Positions 19,318-27,908 of a stretch of 64,000 nt of DNA are shown here, in pieces. The DNA is from Brenneria roseae subsp. roseae. Lineage in GTDB: Bacteria > Pseudomonadota > Gammaproteobacteria > Enterobacterales > Enterobacteriaceae. The position numbers were made by a program, and so were the translations under genes. The DNA lies in assembly GCF_003115845.1 (NCBI RefSeq), contig NZ_KZ819022.1, positions 310,001 to 374,000 of the forward strand, written 5' to 3'. The number at the start of each line of letters is the position of its first letter. Position 1 is the first letter of the stretch. Under the pieces are notes generated by a model, which saw nothing but the letters and a program-made list of their open reading frames with translations, was not told the DNA's origin and did no database searches.

Positions 19318-20097
19318 ATGAAAAAACTGGTAAAAATTCTGCCGTTGGCATTAATTCTGGCCGCAGGAAGTGCGATGGCCGCCATTCCCGAAAATATTAA
19401 AATTGGTACCGATCCTACTTATGCCCCTTTCGAATCTAAAAATTCCAGCGGTGAACTCATCGGTTTTGATATCGATCTGGCCAAAGAGTTATGCAAACGT
19501 ATTGAAGCCAAGTGTACGTTTGTCGAAAGCGATTTTGATGCGTTGATCCCGTCCCTGAAAGCCAAAAAAATTGATGCCATCATCTCTTCACTTTCTATTA
19601 CTGAAAAACGTCAGCAGGAAATCGCTTTCTCTGAGAAATTGTATGCCGCCAATGCCCGTCTGATTGCGAAAAAAGGCGCCAATATCGAACCTACGCTGGC
19701 CTCGTTAGGGGGCAAACGCGTCGGTGTATTACAGGGAACGACTCAGGAATCCTACGCGAATGCACTCTGGCAGCCGAAAGGCGTTGAGATCGTCGCTTAT
19801 CAGAATCAGGAATTAGTCTATGACGACTTGACGGCCGGCCGTATCGATGCCGCGTTTCAGGATGAAGTGGCGGGCAGCGAAGGCTTCCTGAAGCTGGCAG
19901 CGGGGAAAGACTATGAGTTTGCCGGCCCTGCGGTTAAAGACGACGTATATTTTGGCGTGGGCACCGGTATTGGTCTGCGTAAAACGGATACCGAGCTGAA
20001 AGCCGCGTTGGATAAAGCATTTGAAGAAATTCGCAAAGACGGTACTTACGATACATTTGCCAAAAAATACTTCGATTTTGATGTCTACGGCGGCTAA
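19318..20097 (+). CDS. hisJ: Periplasmic histidine / basic amino acid-binding protein HisJ (ArgT-like)
   Basis: The substrate-binding protein of the HisQMP importer. A signal peptide covers about residues 1-22 ([21 protein letters not shown], cleaved before AIPENI), and the mature part is a type-2 periplasmic binding fold with [27 protein letters not shown] and [15 protein letters not shown]. Length is 259 residues (HisJ and ArgT are both 260 in E. coli). The sequence is a mixture: [14 protein letters not shown] resembles ArgT, while [13 protein letters not shown] and DFDVYGG resemble HisJ. I call hisJ by position, but it may bind lysine, arginine, ornithine and histidine. E. coli has both genes here; only one is present in this window. 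Start at 19318 follows the conserved MKKL. Confidence 0.9.
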   Translation: MKKLVKILPLALILAAGSAMAAIPENIKIGTDPTYAPFESKNSSGELIGFDIDLAKELCKRIEAKCTFVESDFDALIPSLKAKKIDAIISSLSITEKRQQEIAFSEKLYAANARLIAKKGANIEPTLASLGGKRVGVLQGTTQESYANALWQPKGVEIVAYQNQELVYDDLTAGRIDAAFQDEVAGSEGFLKLAAGKDYEFAGPAVKDDVYFGVGTGIGLRKTDTELKAALDKAFEEIRKDGTYDTFAKKYFDFDVYGG

Positions 20098-20115
20098 GAC
20101 CTCCGTGGTCTGGAT

Positions 20116-20153
20116 TCGGGGATGAGGGCTGTGGCCTCGCCCCGATGTTTTTG
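20116..20153 (+). terminator. Stem-loop with T-run between hisJ and hisQ
   Basis: TCGGGG (20116-20121) pairs with CCCCGA (20140-20145), with an inner GAGG/CCTC pair, followed by TGTTTTTG. It looks like an intrinsic terminator that stops part of the transcripts, which would give more binding protein than membrane subunits. In Salmonella a repeated palindromic element occupies this same gap. Confidence 0.55.
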
Positions 20154-20221
20154 AGATATCTTGTCTGGTAATGATGTGCGATGTCATCAACCTCGATGTT
20201 TACTCTGAACGGGTATGATTA

Positions 20222-20911
20222 ATGCTTTATGGCTACTCCCAACTCATTCTGGATGGCGCGGCCATGACGCTGGAGCTGGCGGTGAGTTCACTGCTGCTGG
20301 CGCTGGTCATTGGTCTGATTGGCGCGGGCGCCAAGCTTTCCGCCAGCCGATTGCTATCGGGATTTTTCTCCGGCTATACCACGTTGATCCGCGGCGTGCC
20401 TGATTTGGTGCTGATGTTGCTGATCTTTTATGGTTTGCAGATCACGCTGAATACGTTGACGGAAGCGTTGGGCGTCGGTCAGATCGATATCGATCCGATG
20501 ACGGCGGGGATTATCACGCTGGGGTTCATCTACGGCGCGTATTTCACCGAAACGTTCCGTGGCGCTTTTCTGGCGGTTTCTCCCGGACAAATTGAAGCCG
20601 CCGTGGCTTTCGGTTTTTCACCGATGAAAGTGTTTCGCCGGATATTGTTTCCTTCCATGATGCGTTTTGCCTTGCCGGGCATCGGTAATAACTGGCAGGT
20701 CATTCTAAAGGCAACGGCATTGGTATCGTTACTGGGCCTCAATGACGTCATCAAGGCCACGCAGCTGGCTGGTAAAGGGGCGCATGAACCCTTTTACTTT
20801 GCGATCGTTGCCGCGGCGCTGTATCTGGTTTTTACCACGCTCTCCAACGGAGTGTTGTGGTGGTTGGAAAGACACTACTCGCAGGGAGTCAAAAAAATAA
20901 ACTATGAGTGA
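20222..20911 (+). CDS. hisQ: Histidine/basic amino acid ABC permease subunit HisQ
   Basis: One of two inner-membrane subunits of the HisQMP2 importer. The 229-residue protein has about five hydrophobic segments and the inner-membrane EAA loop (IEAAVAFGFSPMKVFRRILFP, about 123-143) that docks with HisP. Length and N-terminus (MLYGYSQLILDGAAMTLELAVSSLLLA) agree with E. coli HisQ (228). It begins 124 bp after hisJ, beyond a stem-loop, and overlaps hisM by 8 bp, so the two permease subunits are likely made in a fixed ratio. Confidence 0.95.
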   Translation: MLYGYSQLILDGAAMTLELAVSSLLLALVIGLIGAGAKLSASRLLSGFFSGYTTLIRGVPDLVLMLLIFYGLQITLNTLTEALGVGQIDIDPMTAGIITLGFIYGAYFTETFRGAFLAVSPGQIEAAVAFGFSPMKVFRRILFPSMMRFALPGIGNNWQVILKATALVSLLGLNDVIKATQLAGKGAHEPFYFAIVAAALYLVFTTLSNGVLWWLERHYSQGVKKINYE

Positions 20912-21620
20912 GATCCTGCAACAATATTGGCAACCGCTGCTGTGGAGTGATGGTTACCGTATGACAGGGCTGGCGATGACCCTGTGGCTGCTGATTTCCT
21001 CGGTGGTGATGGGCGGTGTGCTGGCGCTTCCTCTGGCGGTGGCGCGTGTTTCGCCGCGGCGACGATTCAGTTTCCCGGTCTGGTTATTTACCTATGTTTT
21101 TCGCGGTACGCCGCTCTACGTTCAGCTATTGGTTTTCTATTCTGGCGTTTATAGTCTGGAATTTGTGCGGGGGACCGACCTGTTAAACGCCTTTTTCCGC
21201 AGCGGGCTGAATTGCGCCATTCTGGCGCTGGCGTTAAATACCTGTGCTTATACCACCGAGATTTTCGCTGGTGCGATTCGTTCGATTCCTCACGGTGAAA
21301 TTGAAGCGGCCAGAGCCTATGGTTTCTCACGCTTTAAACAATATCGTTATATCATTTTGCCGGGCGCGCTACGCATTGCGTTGCCGGCTTACAGCAACGA
21401 AGTGATTTTGATGCTGCACTCCACCGCGTTGGCGTTTACCGTCACGGTGCCGGATATTCTGAAAATTGCCCGTGATATTAATGCTGCCACCTACCAGCCG
21501 TTTTATGCGTTTGGCATCGCGGCAGTGATCTATCTGGTCATTTCTTTTACGTTAATCGGGTTGTTCAAAAAAGCGGAACAGCGCTGGTTGCGTCATCTTC
21601 GTATCCGTTCATCTCATTAA
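20904..21620 (+). CDS. hisM: Histidine/basic amino acid ABC permease subunit HisM
   Basis: The second membrane subunit of HisQMP2, 238 residues and matching E. coli HisM throughout (LLWSDGYRMTGLAMTLWLLISSVV at the start; FRGTPLYVQLLVFYSGVYSLE in the middle). The EAA loop is IEAARAYGFSRFKQYRYIILPGALR (about 133-157). The start codon lies inside the end of hisQ (8-bp overlap), and hisP follows after 15 bp. Confidence 0.95.
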   Translation: MSEILQQYWQPLLWSDGYRMTGLAMTLWLLISSVVMGGVLALPLAVARVSPRRRFSFPVWLFTYVFRGTPLYVQLLVFYSGVYSLEFVRGTDLLNAFFRSGLNCAILALALNTCAYTTEIFAGAIRSIPHGEIEAARAYGFSRFKQYRYIILPGALRIALPAYSNEVILMLHSTALAFTVTVPDILKIARDINAATYQPFYAFGIAAVIYLVISFTLIGLFKKAEQRWLRHLRIRSSH

Positions 21621-21635
21621 AAGCAGGAACAGAGT

Positions 21636-22409
21636 ATGTCGAATAATAAGCTGATGGTAACGGATCTGCATAAACGTTATGGTCAGCATGAAGTGCTGAA
21701 AGGCATTTCATTGCAGGCTAAGGCCGGGGACGTTATTTCCATTATCGGATCATCCGGTTCCGGTAAAAGTACGTTGCTGCGCTGCATCAACTTTCTGGAA
21801 AAACCCTGTGAAGGGACGATTCACGTCAACGACCAGGAAATCCGGGTGGTGCGCGATAATGATGGTCAGTTGAAAGTGTTTGATAAGAAGCAACTTCAGC
21901 TATTACGCACGCGCCTGACCATGGTATTTCAGCACTTTAATCTGTGGAGCTTTATGACCGCGTTGGAAAACGTGATGGAAGCACCGGTGCAGGTATTGGG
22001 GTTGAGCAAAGCCGAAGCACGCGCACGCGCTGTTTTCTATCTGGATAAGGTGGGGATTACCGGGGCGGCGCAGGATAAATATCCGGCTAATCTGTCCGGC
22101 GGTCAGCAGCAGCGCGTATCAATTGCGCGCGCGCTGGCGATGGAACCGGAAGTGCTGCTATTTGATGAACCGACGTCGGCGCTCGATCCCGAGCTGGTTG
22201 GCGAGGTGCTGCGTATTATGCAGCAACTGGCAGAAGAGGGGAAAACGATGGTGGTGGTCACGCATGAAATGGAGTTTGCGCGCCACGTTTCCAGCCATGT
22301 AATCTTTCTGCATCAGGGAGTGATTGAAGAGGAAGGGCCGCCGGACGCTGTGTTCGGTAGCCCTAAGAGCCTGCGTTTACAACAGTTCCTGTCCGGCACG
22401 TTGAAATAA
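21636..22409 (+). CDS. hisP: Histidine/basic amino acid ABC ATPase HisP
   Basis: The ATPase that powers HisJQM uptake. All nucleotide-binding motifs are intact in the 257 residues: Walker [10 protein letters not shown] (about 38-46), Q-loop near MVFQHFNLW, signature [15 protein letters not shown], Walker [13 protein letters not shown], and the switch His in [10 protein letters not shown]. It is the last gene of the operon; a short hairpin overlaps the convergent junction with yfcH. Confidence 0.97.
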   Translation: MSNNKLMVTDLHKRYGQHEVLKGISLQAKAGDVISIIGSSGSGKSTLLRCINFLEKPCEGTIHVNDQEIRVVRDNDGQLKVFDKKQLQLLRTRLTMVFQHFNLWSFMTALENVMEAPVQVLGLSKAEARARAVFYLDKVGITGAAQDKYPANLSGGQQQRVSIARALAMEPEVLLFDEPTSALDPELVGEVLRIMQQLAEEGKTMVVVTHEMEFARHVSSHVIFLHQGVIEEEGPPDAVFGSPKSLRLQQFLSGTLK

Positions 22410-22416
22410 TCCCTGT

Positions 22417-22440
22417 CTGGCTGCCCTGCGGGTCAGCCAG
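22417..22440. terminator. Stem-loop at the hisP/yfcH convergent junction
   Basis: CTGGCTGCCC, loop TGC, then GGG-T-CAGCCAG make a stem with one bulged T. The element overlaps the yfcH stop codon. T-runs on both sides are poor, so termination in either direction is uncertain. Confidence 0.35.
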
Positions 22441-23356
22441 CGTTCTTCACGGTATCTTTTGGTGTTATCACCTCTTTCAAGGCTTCTTCCAGTTCAAAGA
22501 AACGAAAGCCGAACCCTGCGGCCTCAAGCCGGTGCGGTAATGCGCGTTGTCCCCCCAGCACCAGCGTTGACGCTTCTCCCATCAGCAGTTTGATAACGAA
22601 ACCCGGTACGCGCAGAAAGCCGGGCCGATCCAGTACGTGCGCCAACATGGCTGAAAACTGTTCGTTGCGAACCGGATAGGGCGAAACCATGTTAAATGGC
22701 CCGCTAAGTATCGGATTATCCAGCAGATAAAGAATCCCGTTCACCATGTCATCAATATGAATCCACGACATGTATTGTTTTCCCGATCCGATTGGCCCGC
22801 CGAGTCCCAACCTGAAAATAGGCAACATCCTGGCCAGTGCGCCGCCTTCCGCAGAAAGCACGATGCCGGTACGCAACAGACAAACGCGGGTTTTGTCGCT
22901 TTCCGCGGATTGCGCCAGCGCTTCCCAACGGGCGCACAGATGATGGGTAAACTCATTGGCGGGCGTTTCATCTTCGGCGACCAGTGCCGCGCCCTGATCG
23001 CCGTAATAGCCCACGGCGGAACCGGAAATAAACACGGAAGGGGGTTCGCTGCTGGCGTTAATCAGTCTGGCGAGTTGTTCGGTCATGTTCCAGCGGCTCT
23101 GGCTCAGGCGCAGTTTTTGCTGTGGCGTCCAGCGCTTGTCGGCAATAGGTTCACCCGCCAGATTAATGACGCCATCGAAACCGTTGAGTGAGGTTTTATT
23201 GTTCAACGTGGACCAGTATTCCACCTGGTCGCCCAAAACCTGTCGGGCTCGTTCGGGATCGCGGGTCAAAACGGTGACATGATGAGAAAGCAGTAATAAC
23301 CGTTGAATCAGATGGCGTCCGATAAGACCGGTTCCACCGGTAATGAGTAATTGCAT
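22433..23356 (-). CDS. yfcH: YfcH, SDR-family NAD(P)-dependent epimerase-like protein
   Basis: A 307-residue cytoplasmic protein (E. coli YfcH 297) of the atypical SDR39U1 group. It has the N-terminal nucleotide loop [16 protein letters not shown], the [14 protein letters not shown] and [14 protein letters not shown] blocks, and a C-terminal DUF1731 segment (about 250-300, [17 protein letters not shown]). The reaction is not known; homologues are called sugar nucleotide epimerases or cell division inhibitors without direct evidence. It is followed on the minus strand by nothing before the hisP junction and preceded by folX. Confidence 0.92.
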   Translation of the reverse strand: MQLLITGGTGLIGRHLIQRLLLLSHHVTVLTRDPERARQVLGDQVEYWSTLNNKTSLNGFDGVINLAGEPIADKRWTPQQKLRLSQSRWNMTEQLARLINASSEPPSVFISGSAVGYYGDQGAALVAEDETPANEFTHHLCARWEALAQSAESDKTRVCLLRTGIVLSAEGGALARMLPIFRLGLGGPIGSGKQYMSWIHIDDMVNGILYLLDNPILSGPFNMVSPYPVRNEQFSAMLAHVLDRPGFLRVPGFVIKLLMGEASTLVLGGQRALPHRLEAAGFGFRFFELEEALKEVITPKDTVKNAG

Positions 23357-23413
23357 GTCTGGCCTCGCTTATCCCTTCATTGTGCAGTCAGTTTCTTGAC
23401 CATGATGACGGGC

Positions 23414-23785
23414 TTACTCCTTGTGATAACGCATGGTCATGGAGACAGAATCGGCGTATCGCAAGGCAAACAGTTTATCCACTTCTACTTCAGCATAGGT
23501 GATCCAGTCATGATCGCTGGCGATATTGAGCACCTCCTGCGTTAATTTCTCCAGCAGCGCGAAGCGGTTCTCCTCAACGTGGCGAATGATATTTTTGGTG
23601 ATGGTGCGGTAATTTAACGCATCCTCAATATTCTCGCTGTTGCGTGAACGTTCTGCTGGGTAATGGATCACAACGTTAATAACAACATCTTGTTTGTTAT
23701 TAATCTCTTCTTCTTTGATGCCAATGAACGTGCGTAGTCGCAGGTTTTTTATGCGAATAATGGCGTCAGTATTTCTGTATGACAT
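23414..23785 (-). CDS. folX: Dihydroneopterin triphosphate 2'-epimerase FolX
   Basis: FolX epimerises dihydroneopterin triphosphate to dihydromonapterin triphosphate, the pterin used for tetrahydromonapterin in gamma-proteobacteria. The 123 residues align with E. coli FolX (120) from [22 protein letters not shown] onward. The TRIM-tunnel fold residues are typical: the pterin-anchoring Glu in [21 protein letters not shown]. It lies 57 bp upstream of yfcH on the same strand. Confidence 0.94.
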   Translation of the reverse strand: MSYRNTDAIIRIKNLRLRTFIGIKEEEINNKQDVVINVVIHYPAERSRNSENIEDALNYRTITKNIIRHVEENRFALLEKLTQEVLNIASDHDWITYAEVEVDKLFALRYADSVSMTMRYHKE

Positions 23786-23971
23786 TCATTAGTCCTCGGT
23801 TTTCCTTTTTGACCTGAAGTTGTCACGTTGGCCGTTGTCGCGTATCGGGCTGATTGCAATCCGCGCCCGGCAAAGGATTCGCGCCTCGTCAGGCCCCGGC
23901 GCCGCTTGTTGTGCGCATCGGTAACAATACCAGAAGGTAGCGGCAGGCCGGGCACCATGAAGAGGAAATGA

Positions 23972-24598
23972 CTATTCCTCTGCCAATTTATAGGCGCGTT
24001 CCGTCGCCGGACGTTCGCTAATGCGCGCATACCAATTTTTCACCGCCGGATAATCATCCAGATCAACACGTTGACGAGCGTAGGGGACAACCCAGGGATA
24101 GGTCGCGATATCGGCAATACTGTAGCGATCGCCGGCCAGCCAGGTGTTTCCCTGAAGCTGTTTGTTCAGTACGCGATACAGGCGCTGCGTTTCCTGCTGG
24201 TAACGTTCAATGGCGTAGGGCACCGGCTGAGGAGCATAGTGATTGAAATGGTGGTTTTGCCCCAGCATGGGGCCAAACCCCGCCACTTGCCAGAACAGCC
24301 ATTGCAGGGTTGCGGTACGCTCACGTAAATCTTTACTGAGCAGGACGTCATGTTTTTCAGCCAGATAGAGCAGGATGGCGCCGGATTCAAACAGGTTGAT
24401 GGCTTTGCCGCCGTCGGCGGGCTGCTGGTCGACAATCGCCGGAATTTTGTTGTTAGGCGAGATGGCAAGAAACTCGGGCCTGAATTGCTCACCCGTACCG
24501 ATATTCACGCGGTGAAGCTGATAAGGCAGATTGGCTTCTTCAAGGAACAGGGTGATTTTATGGCCGTTGGGTGTAGGGGCGTAATAAAGATCGATCAT
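23972..24598 (-). CDS. yfcG: Disulfide-bond reductase / GST-like protein YfcG
   Basis: YfcG is a Nu-class glutathione transferase homologue with strong disulfide-bond reductase activity using glutathione. The 208-residue protein has the thioredoxin-like N-terminal domain (1-85) with YYAPTPNGHKITLFLEEA, whose Thr/Asn replace an active-site Cys, the cis-Pro in NNKIPAIVD, and the helical domain with WLFWQVAGFGPMLGQNHHFNHYAP. I used the ATG at 24598, which has GGAG at proper spacing; the ATG at 24607 touches that GGAG. E. coli has yfcF nearby; no yfcF is present here. Confidence 0.93.
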   Translation of the reverse strand: MIDLYYAPTPNGHKITLFLEEANLPYQLHRVNIGTGEQFRPEFLAISPNNKIPAIVDQQPADGGKAINLFESGAILLYLAEKHDVLLSKDLRERTATLQWLFWQVAGFGPMLGQNHHFNHYAPQPVPYAIERYQQETQRLYRVLNKQLQGNTWLAGDRYSIADIATYPWVVPYARQRVDLDDYPAVKNWYARISERPATERAYKLAEE

Positions 24599-25051
24599 GA
24601 GTGGCATCTCCGTTTCACTTCAGAAAAACATCGTGGCGCTGCGTGACGGTTGAGCACGCCGATGCTCCGTTAAACTTTCGTATTGGATCAAGCGGGTGTT
24701 TCTGAAAAGTCGGAAGATTACCCTACCACTTTCCCGCAGGGAAAATAAGCGGCGGTGATGGCAAGTCATTATGATTAACTTGAATGGTTGTGCGGATTGT
24801 CGCGCCGGCCTTAACCGAAGGGGGTGGGGTATGACCGGGAATTGGCGTTACATTCGCCTGGTACACCGGTGAAATGCCCTTAAAGCACGCATCAACTGCC
24901 GCATTACGGAGCGGAATGTCCCAAAACGGGGCAGCATCCTATCGGGCGGGGGTGGAAAGAATCAATATCTTACCTGCGATGAGCCCTTCTTCTCATCTGG
25001 TACACTCTTTGCAATGTCCCCGGATATTATATTGATACAAGGGATGGCAGG
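24599..25051. other. Intergenic region between yfcG and the ethanolamine permease gene
   Basis: 453 bp shared by the divergent yfcG and eat-like gene. I see no gene in it. A small hairpin TTTCCC-GCA-GGGAAA lies at 24730-24744. A weak sigma-54-like TGGC...GC pattern at 24843 has too many mismatches to claim. No convincing sigma-70 promoter, cobalamin riboswitch or EutR site is visible by eye. Confidence 0.5.
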
Positions 25052-26437
25052 ATGGAAAACAACAAAGCAGAACCGGGGTTAAAACGGACATTGGGCAGCT
25101 TCCACTTGTGGGGCATTGCCGTGGGTCTGGTGATTTCCGGTGAATATTTTGGCTGGAGTTACGGTTGGGCGCAGGCTGGCACATTAGGCTTCCTGATTAC
25201 GGCGCTGGCGATTGCCGCGATGTATTGTGCGTTTATTTTCAGCTTCACCGAACTGAGCACCTCGATTCCACACGCAGGCGGACCGTTTGCCTACGCCTAT
25301 CGCGCGTTTGGCCCGACCGGAGGGTTTATCGCCGGGTTTGCCACGCTGATTGAATTTGTGTTTGCACCCCCCGCCATTTCAATGGCTATCGGCGCCTATC
25401 TGAATGTGCAGTTCCCGTCGCTGGATCCGAAATGGGTGGCGGTCAGTGCTTATCTGATATTCATGGGACTCAACATTCTTGGTGTAGGCATTGCCGCGAC
25501 GTTTGAACTGTTGGTCACGCTGTTGGCCATATTCGAGTTGCTGGTGTTCATGGGCGTGGTTGCCCCGGGCTTTGAATGGGGCAACTTCATCAGCGGCGGC
25601 TGGGCCGGTTCTGACGTATTCAGCTCGGTGGCGATATCCGGCATTTTTGCCGCCATTCCCTTTGCTATCTGGTTCTTTCTGGCGATAGAAGGGGCCGCGA
25701 TGGCGGCTGAAGAAGCCAAGGATCCCCGCCGTACCATCCCTCGCGCCTTCATCTGCGGTATTCTGACCTTAACGATGTTGGCCATTGGCGTGATGCTGTT
25801 TGCAGGGGGCGTGGGTGACTGGCGTCAACTGTCTAACATCAACGACCCGTTGCCTCAGGCGATGAAGCTGATCGTCGGCAGTAACAGCGGCTGGCTGCAT
25901 ATGCTGGTATGGCTTGGACTATTTGGTCTGGTGGCGTCTTTCCACGGCATTATTATGGGATATTCCCGCCAGATTTTTGCGCTGGCCCGTGCCGGCTATC
26001 TGCCTAAACCACTGGCCCGTGTGCATACCCGTTTCCGCACTCCGCACCGCGCTATTCTGGCCGGGGGCGTTGTCGGTATCGCCGCAATCTTCTCTGATTC
26101 GCTGGTGACTATCGGCGGTCAGCCGTTAACCGCCAACATTGTGACAATGTCGGTATTCGGTGCCATTGTTATGTATATCACGTCAATGGCGTCGCTTTTC
26201 AAATTGCGTCGTAGCGAACCGGAACTGGCGCGTCCGTTCCGTGCGCCGTGGTATCCGTTTGCGCCGGCGTTTGCGCTGGTGATGGCGGTGATTTGTCTGG
26301 CTGCGATGGTGTATTACAACACGCTGCTGGCCATGATTTTTGCGGTCATGATGCTGCTGGGCTATGGCTGGTTTCGTCTGACCAGCACGTCGCGCGATGC
26401 CGCGGTGTTTGACCCGCAGTTGACGGTTTCCAAGTAG
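25052..26437 (+). CDS. eat: Ethanolamine permease, APC superfamily
   Basis: A 461-residue transporter with about 12 membrane segments and the N-terminal LKRTLGSFHLWGIAVGLVISGEYFGWSYGW signature of the ethanolamine permease family within the amino acid/polyamine/organocation superfamily. The central WFFLAIEGAAMAAEEAKDPRRTIPRA block is also typical. Ethanolamine as the substrate is inferred from the family and from the adjacent ethanolamine ammonia-lyase genes, which start 79 bp downstream. The whole cassette is absent from this position in E. coli. Confidence 0.9.
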   Translation: MENNKAEPGLKRTLGSFHLWGIAVGLVISGEYFGWSYGWAQAGTLGFLITALAIAAMYCAFIFSFTELSTSIPHAGGPFAYAYRAFGPTGGFIAGFATLIEFVFAPPAISMAIGAYLNVQFPSLDPKWVAVSAYLIFMGLNILGVGIAATFELLVTLLAIFELLVFMGVVAPGFEWGNFISGGWAGSDVFSSVAISGIFAAIPFAIWFFLAIEGAAMAAEEAKDPRRTIPRAFICGILTLTMLAIGVMLFAGGVGDWRQLSNINDPLPQAMKLIVGSNSGWLHMLVWLGLFGLVASFHGIIMGYSRQIFALARAGYLPKPLARVHTRFRTPHRAILAGGVVGIAAIFSDSLVTIGGQPLTANIVTMSVFGAIVMYITSMASLFKLRRSEPELARPFRAPWYPFAPAFALVMAVICLAAMVYYNTLLAMIFAVMMLLGYGWFRLTSTSRDAAVFDPQLTVSK

Positions 26438-26516
26438 CGAACGTTTTCATATCATCAAAAATGACGGCCCGCTATCTGCATGCGGGCTGTTACCACATAA
26501 TGATCGAGGCGAATGG

Positions 26517-27908
26517 ATGTATCAGACAACGCTGAGTCACCGCAGCTATCGTTTTCACGATTTGCGTGAGCTGATGGCGAAAGCGTCACCCGCCCGTTCC
26601 GGTGATTTTCTGGCGGGCGTGGCGGCGCAAAGCGCAGAAGAACGAATGGCGGCCCGCATGGCGCTGGCGGATTTGCCGCTGAAGGCCTTTTTGCAGCAGG
26701 CGCTGATTCCTTATGAACAGGATGAAGTCACGCGGCTGATTGTCGATTCGCACGATGATGCGGCGTTTGCGCCTATTTCTCACCTGACCGTCGGGGATTT
26801 CCGCGACTGGCTGTTAAGCGAACGAACGGACAGCGCACTACTGGCCCGGATCGCTAAAGGGATTACGCCGGAAATGGCGGCCGCAGTCAGTAAGCTTATG
26901 CGTAATCAGGATCTGATTCTGGCGGCGAAGAAATGCCGGGTTATTACGAAGTTTCGTAATACGCTTGGATTAGCGGGCCATATCAGCGTGCGCTTGCAGC
27001 CCAATCATCCGACGGACGATTTGAAAGGCATCGCGGCCAGTATGCTCGACGGGCTGCTGTATGGAAGCGGTGATGCCATGGTGGGGATCAATCCGGCCAG
27101 CGACAGTTTGCCGCTGCTGGAAAAACTGAATTACATGCTGGACGATGTGATCAGCCGTTTTGACATTCCGACGCAGTCCTGTGTGTTGACACACGTCACC
27201 AATACGCTGCAACTGATGGAGCGCGGCGCGCCGGTTGATCTGGTTTTTCAATCCATTGCCGGTACTGAAGCAACCAATAGCAGTTTTGGCTTTAATCTGG
27301 CGACGTTGGAAGAGGCGCATCAGGCGGCGTTAAGCCTGAAACGCGGTACGCTGGGCAACAACGTGATGTATTTTGAAACCGGGCAGGGGAGCTGTTTGTC
27401 AGCCAACGCGAATCACGGCGTCGATCAGCAAACCTGTGAAGCGCGCGCCTATGCGGTTGCCCGGCGTTTCTCTCCGTTTCTGGTGAATACGGTCGTGGGC
27501 TTTATCGGCCCGGAATACCTGTATGACGGTAAACAAATTATCCGGGCCGGTCTGGAAGATCATTTTTGCGGCAAGCTGATGGGCGTCCCGCTGGGATGCG
27601 ATGTGTGTTATACCAACCACGCCGAGGCCGATCAGGATGACATGGATACCTTGTTGACGTTGCTCGCCAATGCCGGGCTGACCTTTCTGATGGGGGTTCC
27701 GGGCGCGGATGACATCATGCTGAACTACCAGAGCACTTCTTTTCACGATGCGCTTTATGTCCGTGAGCTGTTGGGACTTAAACATGCCCCAGAATTTGGT
27801 GAGTGGCTGGAGAAAATGCGCATCATTGATGCGCAGGGGCGTTTGTGTGATACCAGCAGTCAGCATCCGCTGTTGCAGCATCAGCCCTATCTGGAGGGAA
27901 GCCTATGA
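26517..27908 (+). CDS. eutB: Ethanolamine ammonia-lyase large subunit EutB
   Basis: EutB is the catalytic, adenosylcobalamin-dependent subunit that converts ethanolamine to acetaldehyde and ammonia. The 463 residues (E. coli 453) cover the whole barrel, with LRPNHPTDD-type (here LQPNHPTDDLKGIAASMLDGLLYGSGDA) and GQGSCLSANANHGVDQQTCEARAYAVARRF blocks and MGVPLGCDVCYTNHAEADQDD near the C-terminus. GAGG lies seven bases ahead of the ATG. Its last four bases overlap eutC (ATGA), so the two subunits are coupled. Confidence 0.97.
   Translation: MYQTTLSHRSYRFHDLRELMAKASPARSGDFLAGVAAQSAEERMAARMALADLPLKAFLQQALIPYEQDEVTRLIVDSHDDAAFAPISHLTVGDFRDWLLSERTDSALLARIAKGITPEMAAAVSKLMRNQDLILAAKKCRVITKFRNTLGLAGHISVRLQPNHPTDDLKGIAASMLDGLLYGSGDAMVGINPASDSLPLLEKLNYMLDDVISRFDIPTQSCVLTHVTNTLQLMERGAPVDLVFQSIAGTEATNSSFGFNLATLEEAHQAALSLKRGTLGNNVMYFETGQGSCLSANANHGVDQQTCEARAYAVARRFSPFLVNTVVGFIGPEYLYDGKQIIRAGLEDHFCGKLMGVPLGCDVCYTNHAEADQDDMDTLLTLLANAGLTFLMGVPGADDIMLNYQSTSFHDALYVRELLGLKHAPEFGEWLEKMRIIDAQGRLCDTSSQHPLLQHQPYLEGSL

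Noticed and set aside
24843-24858. Possible sigma-54 promoter for the ethanolamine cassette (TGGC...GC spacing)
   Set aside because: GG and GC spacing is right, but several other consensus positions fail and no NtrC-like site lies nearby.
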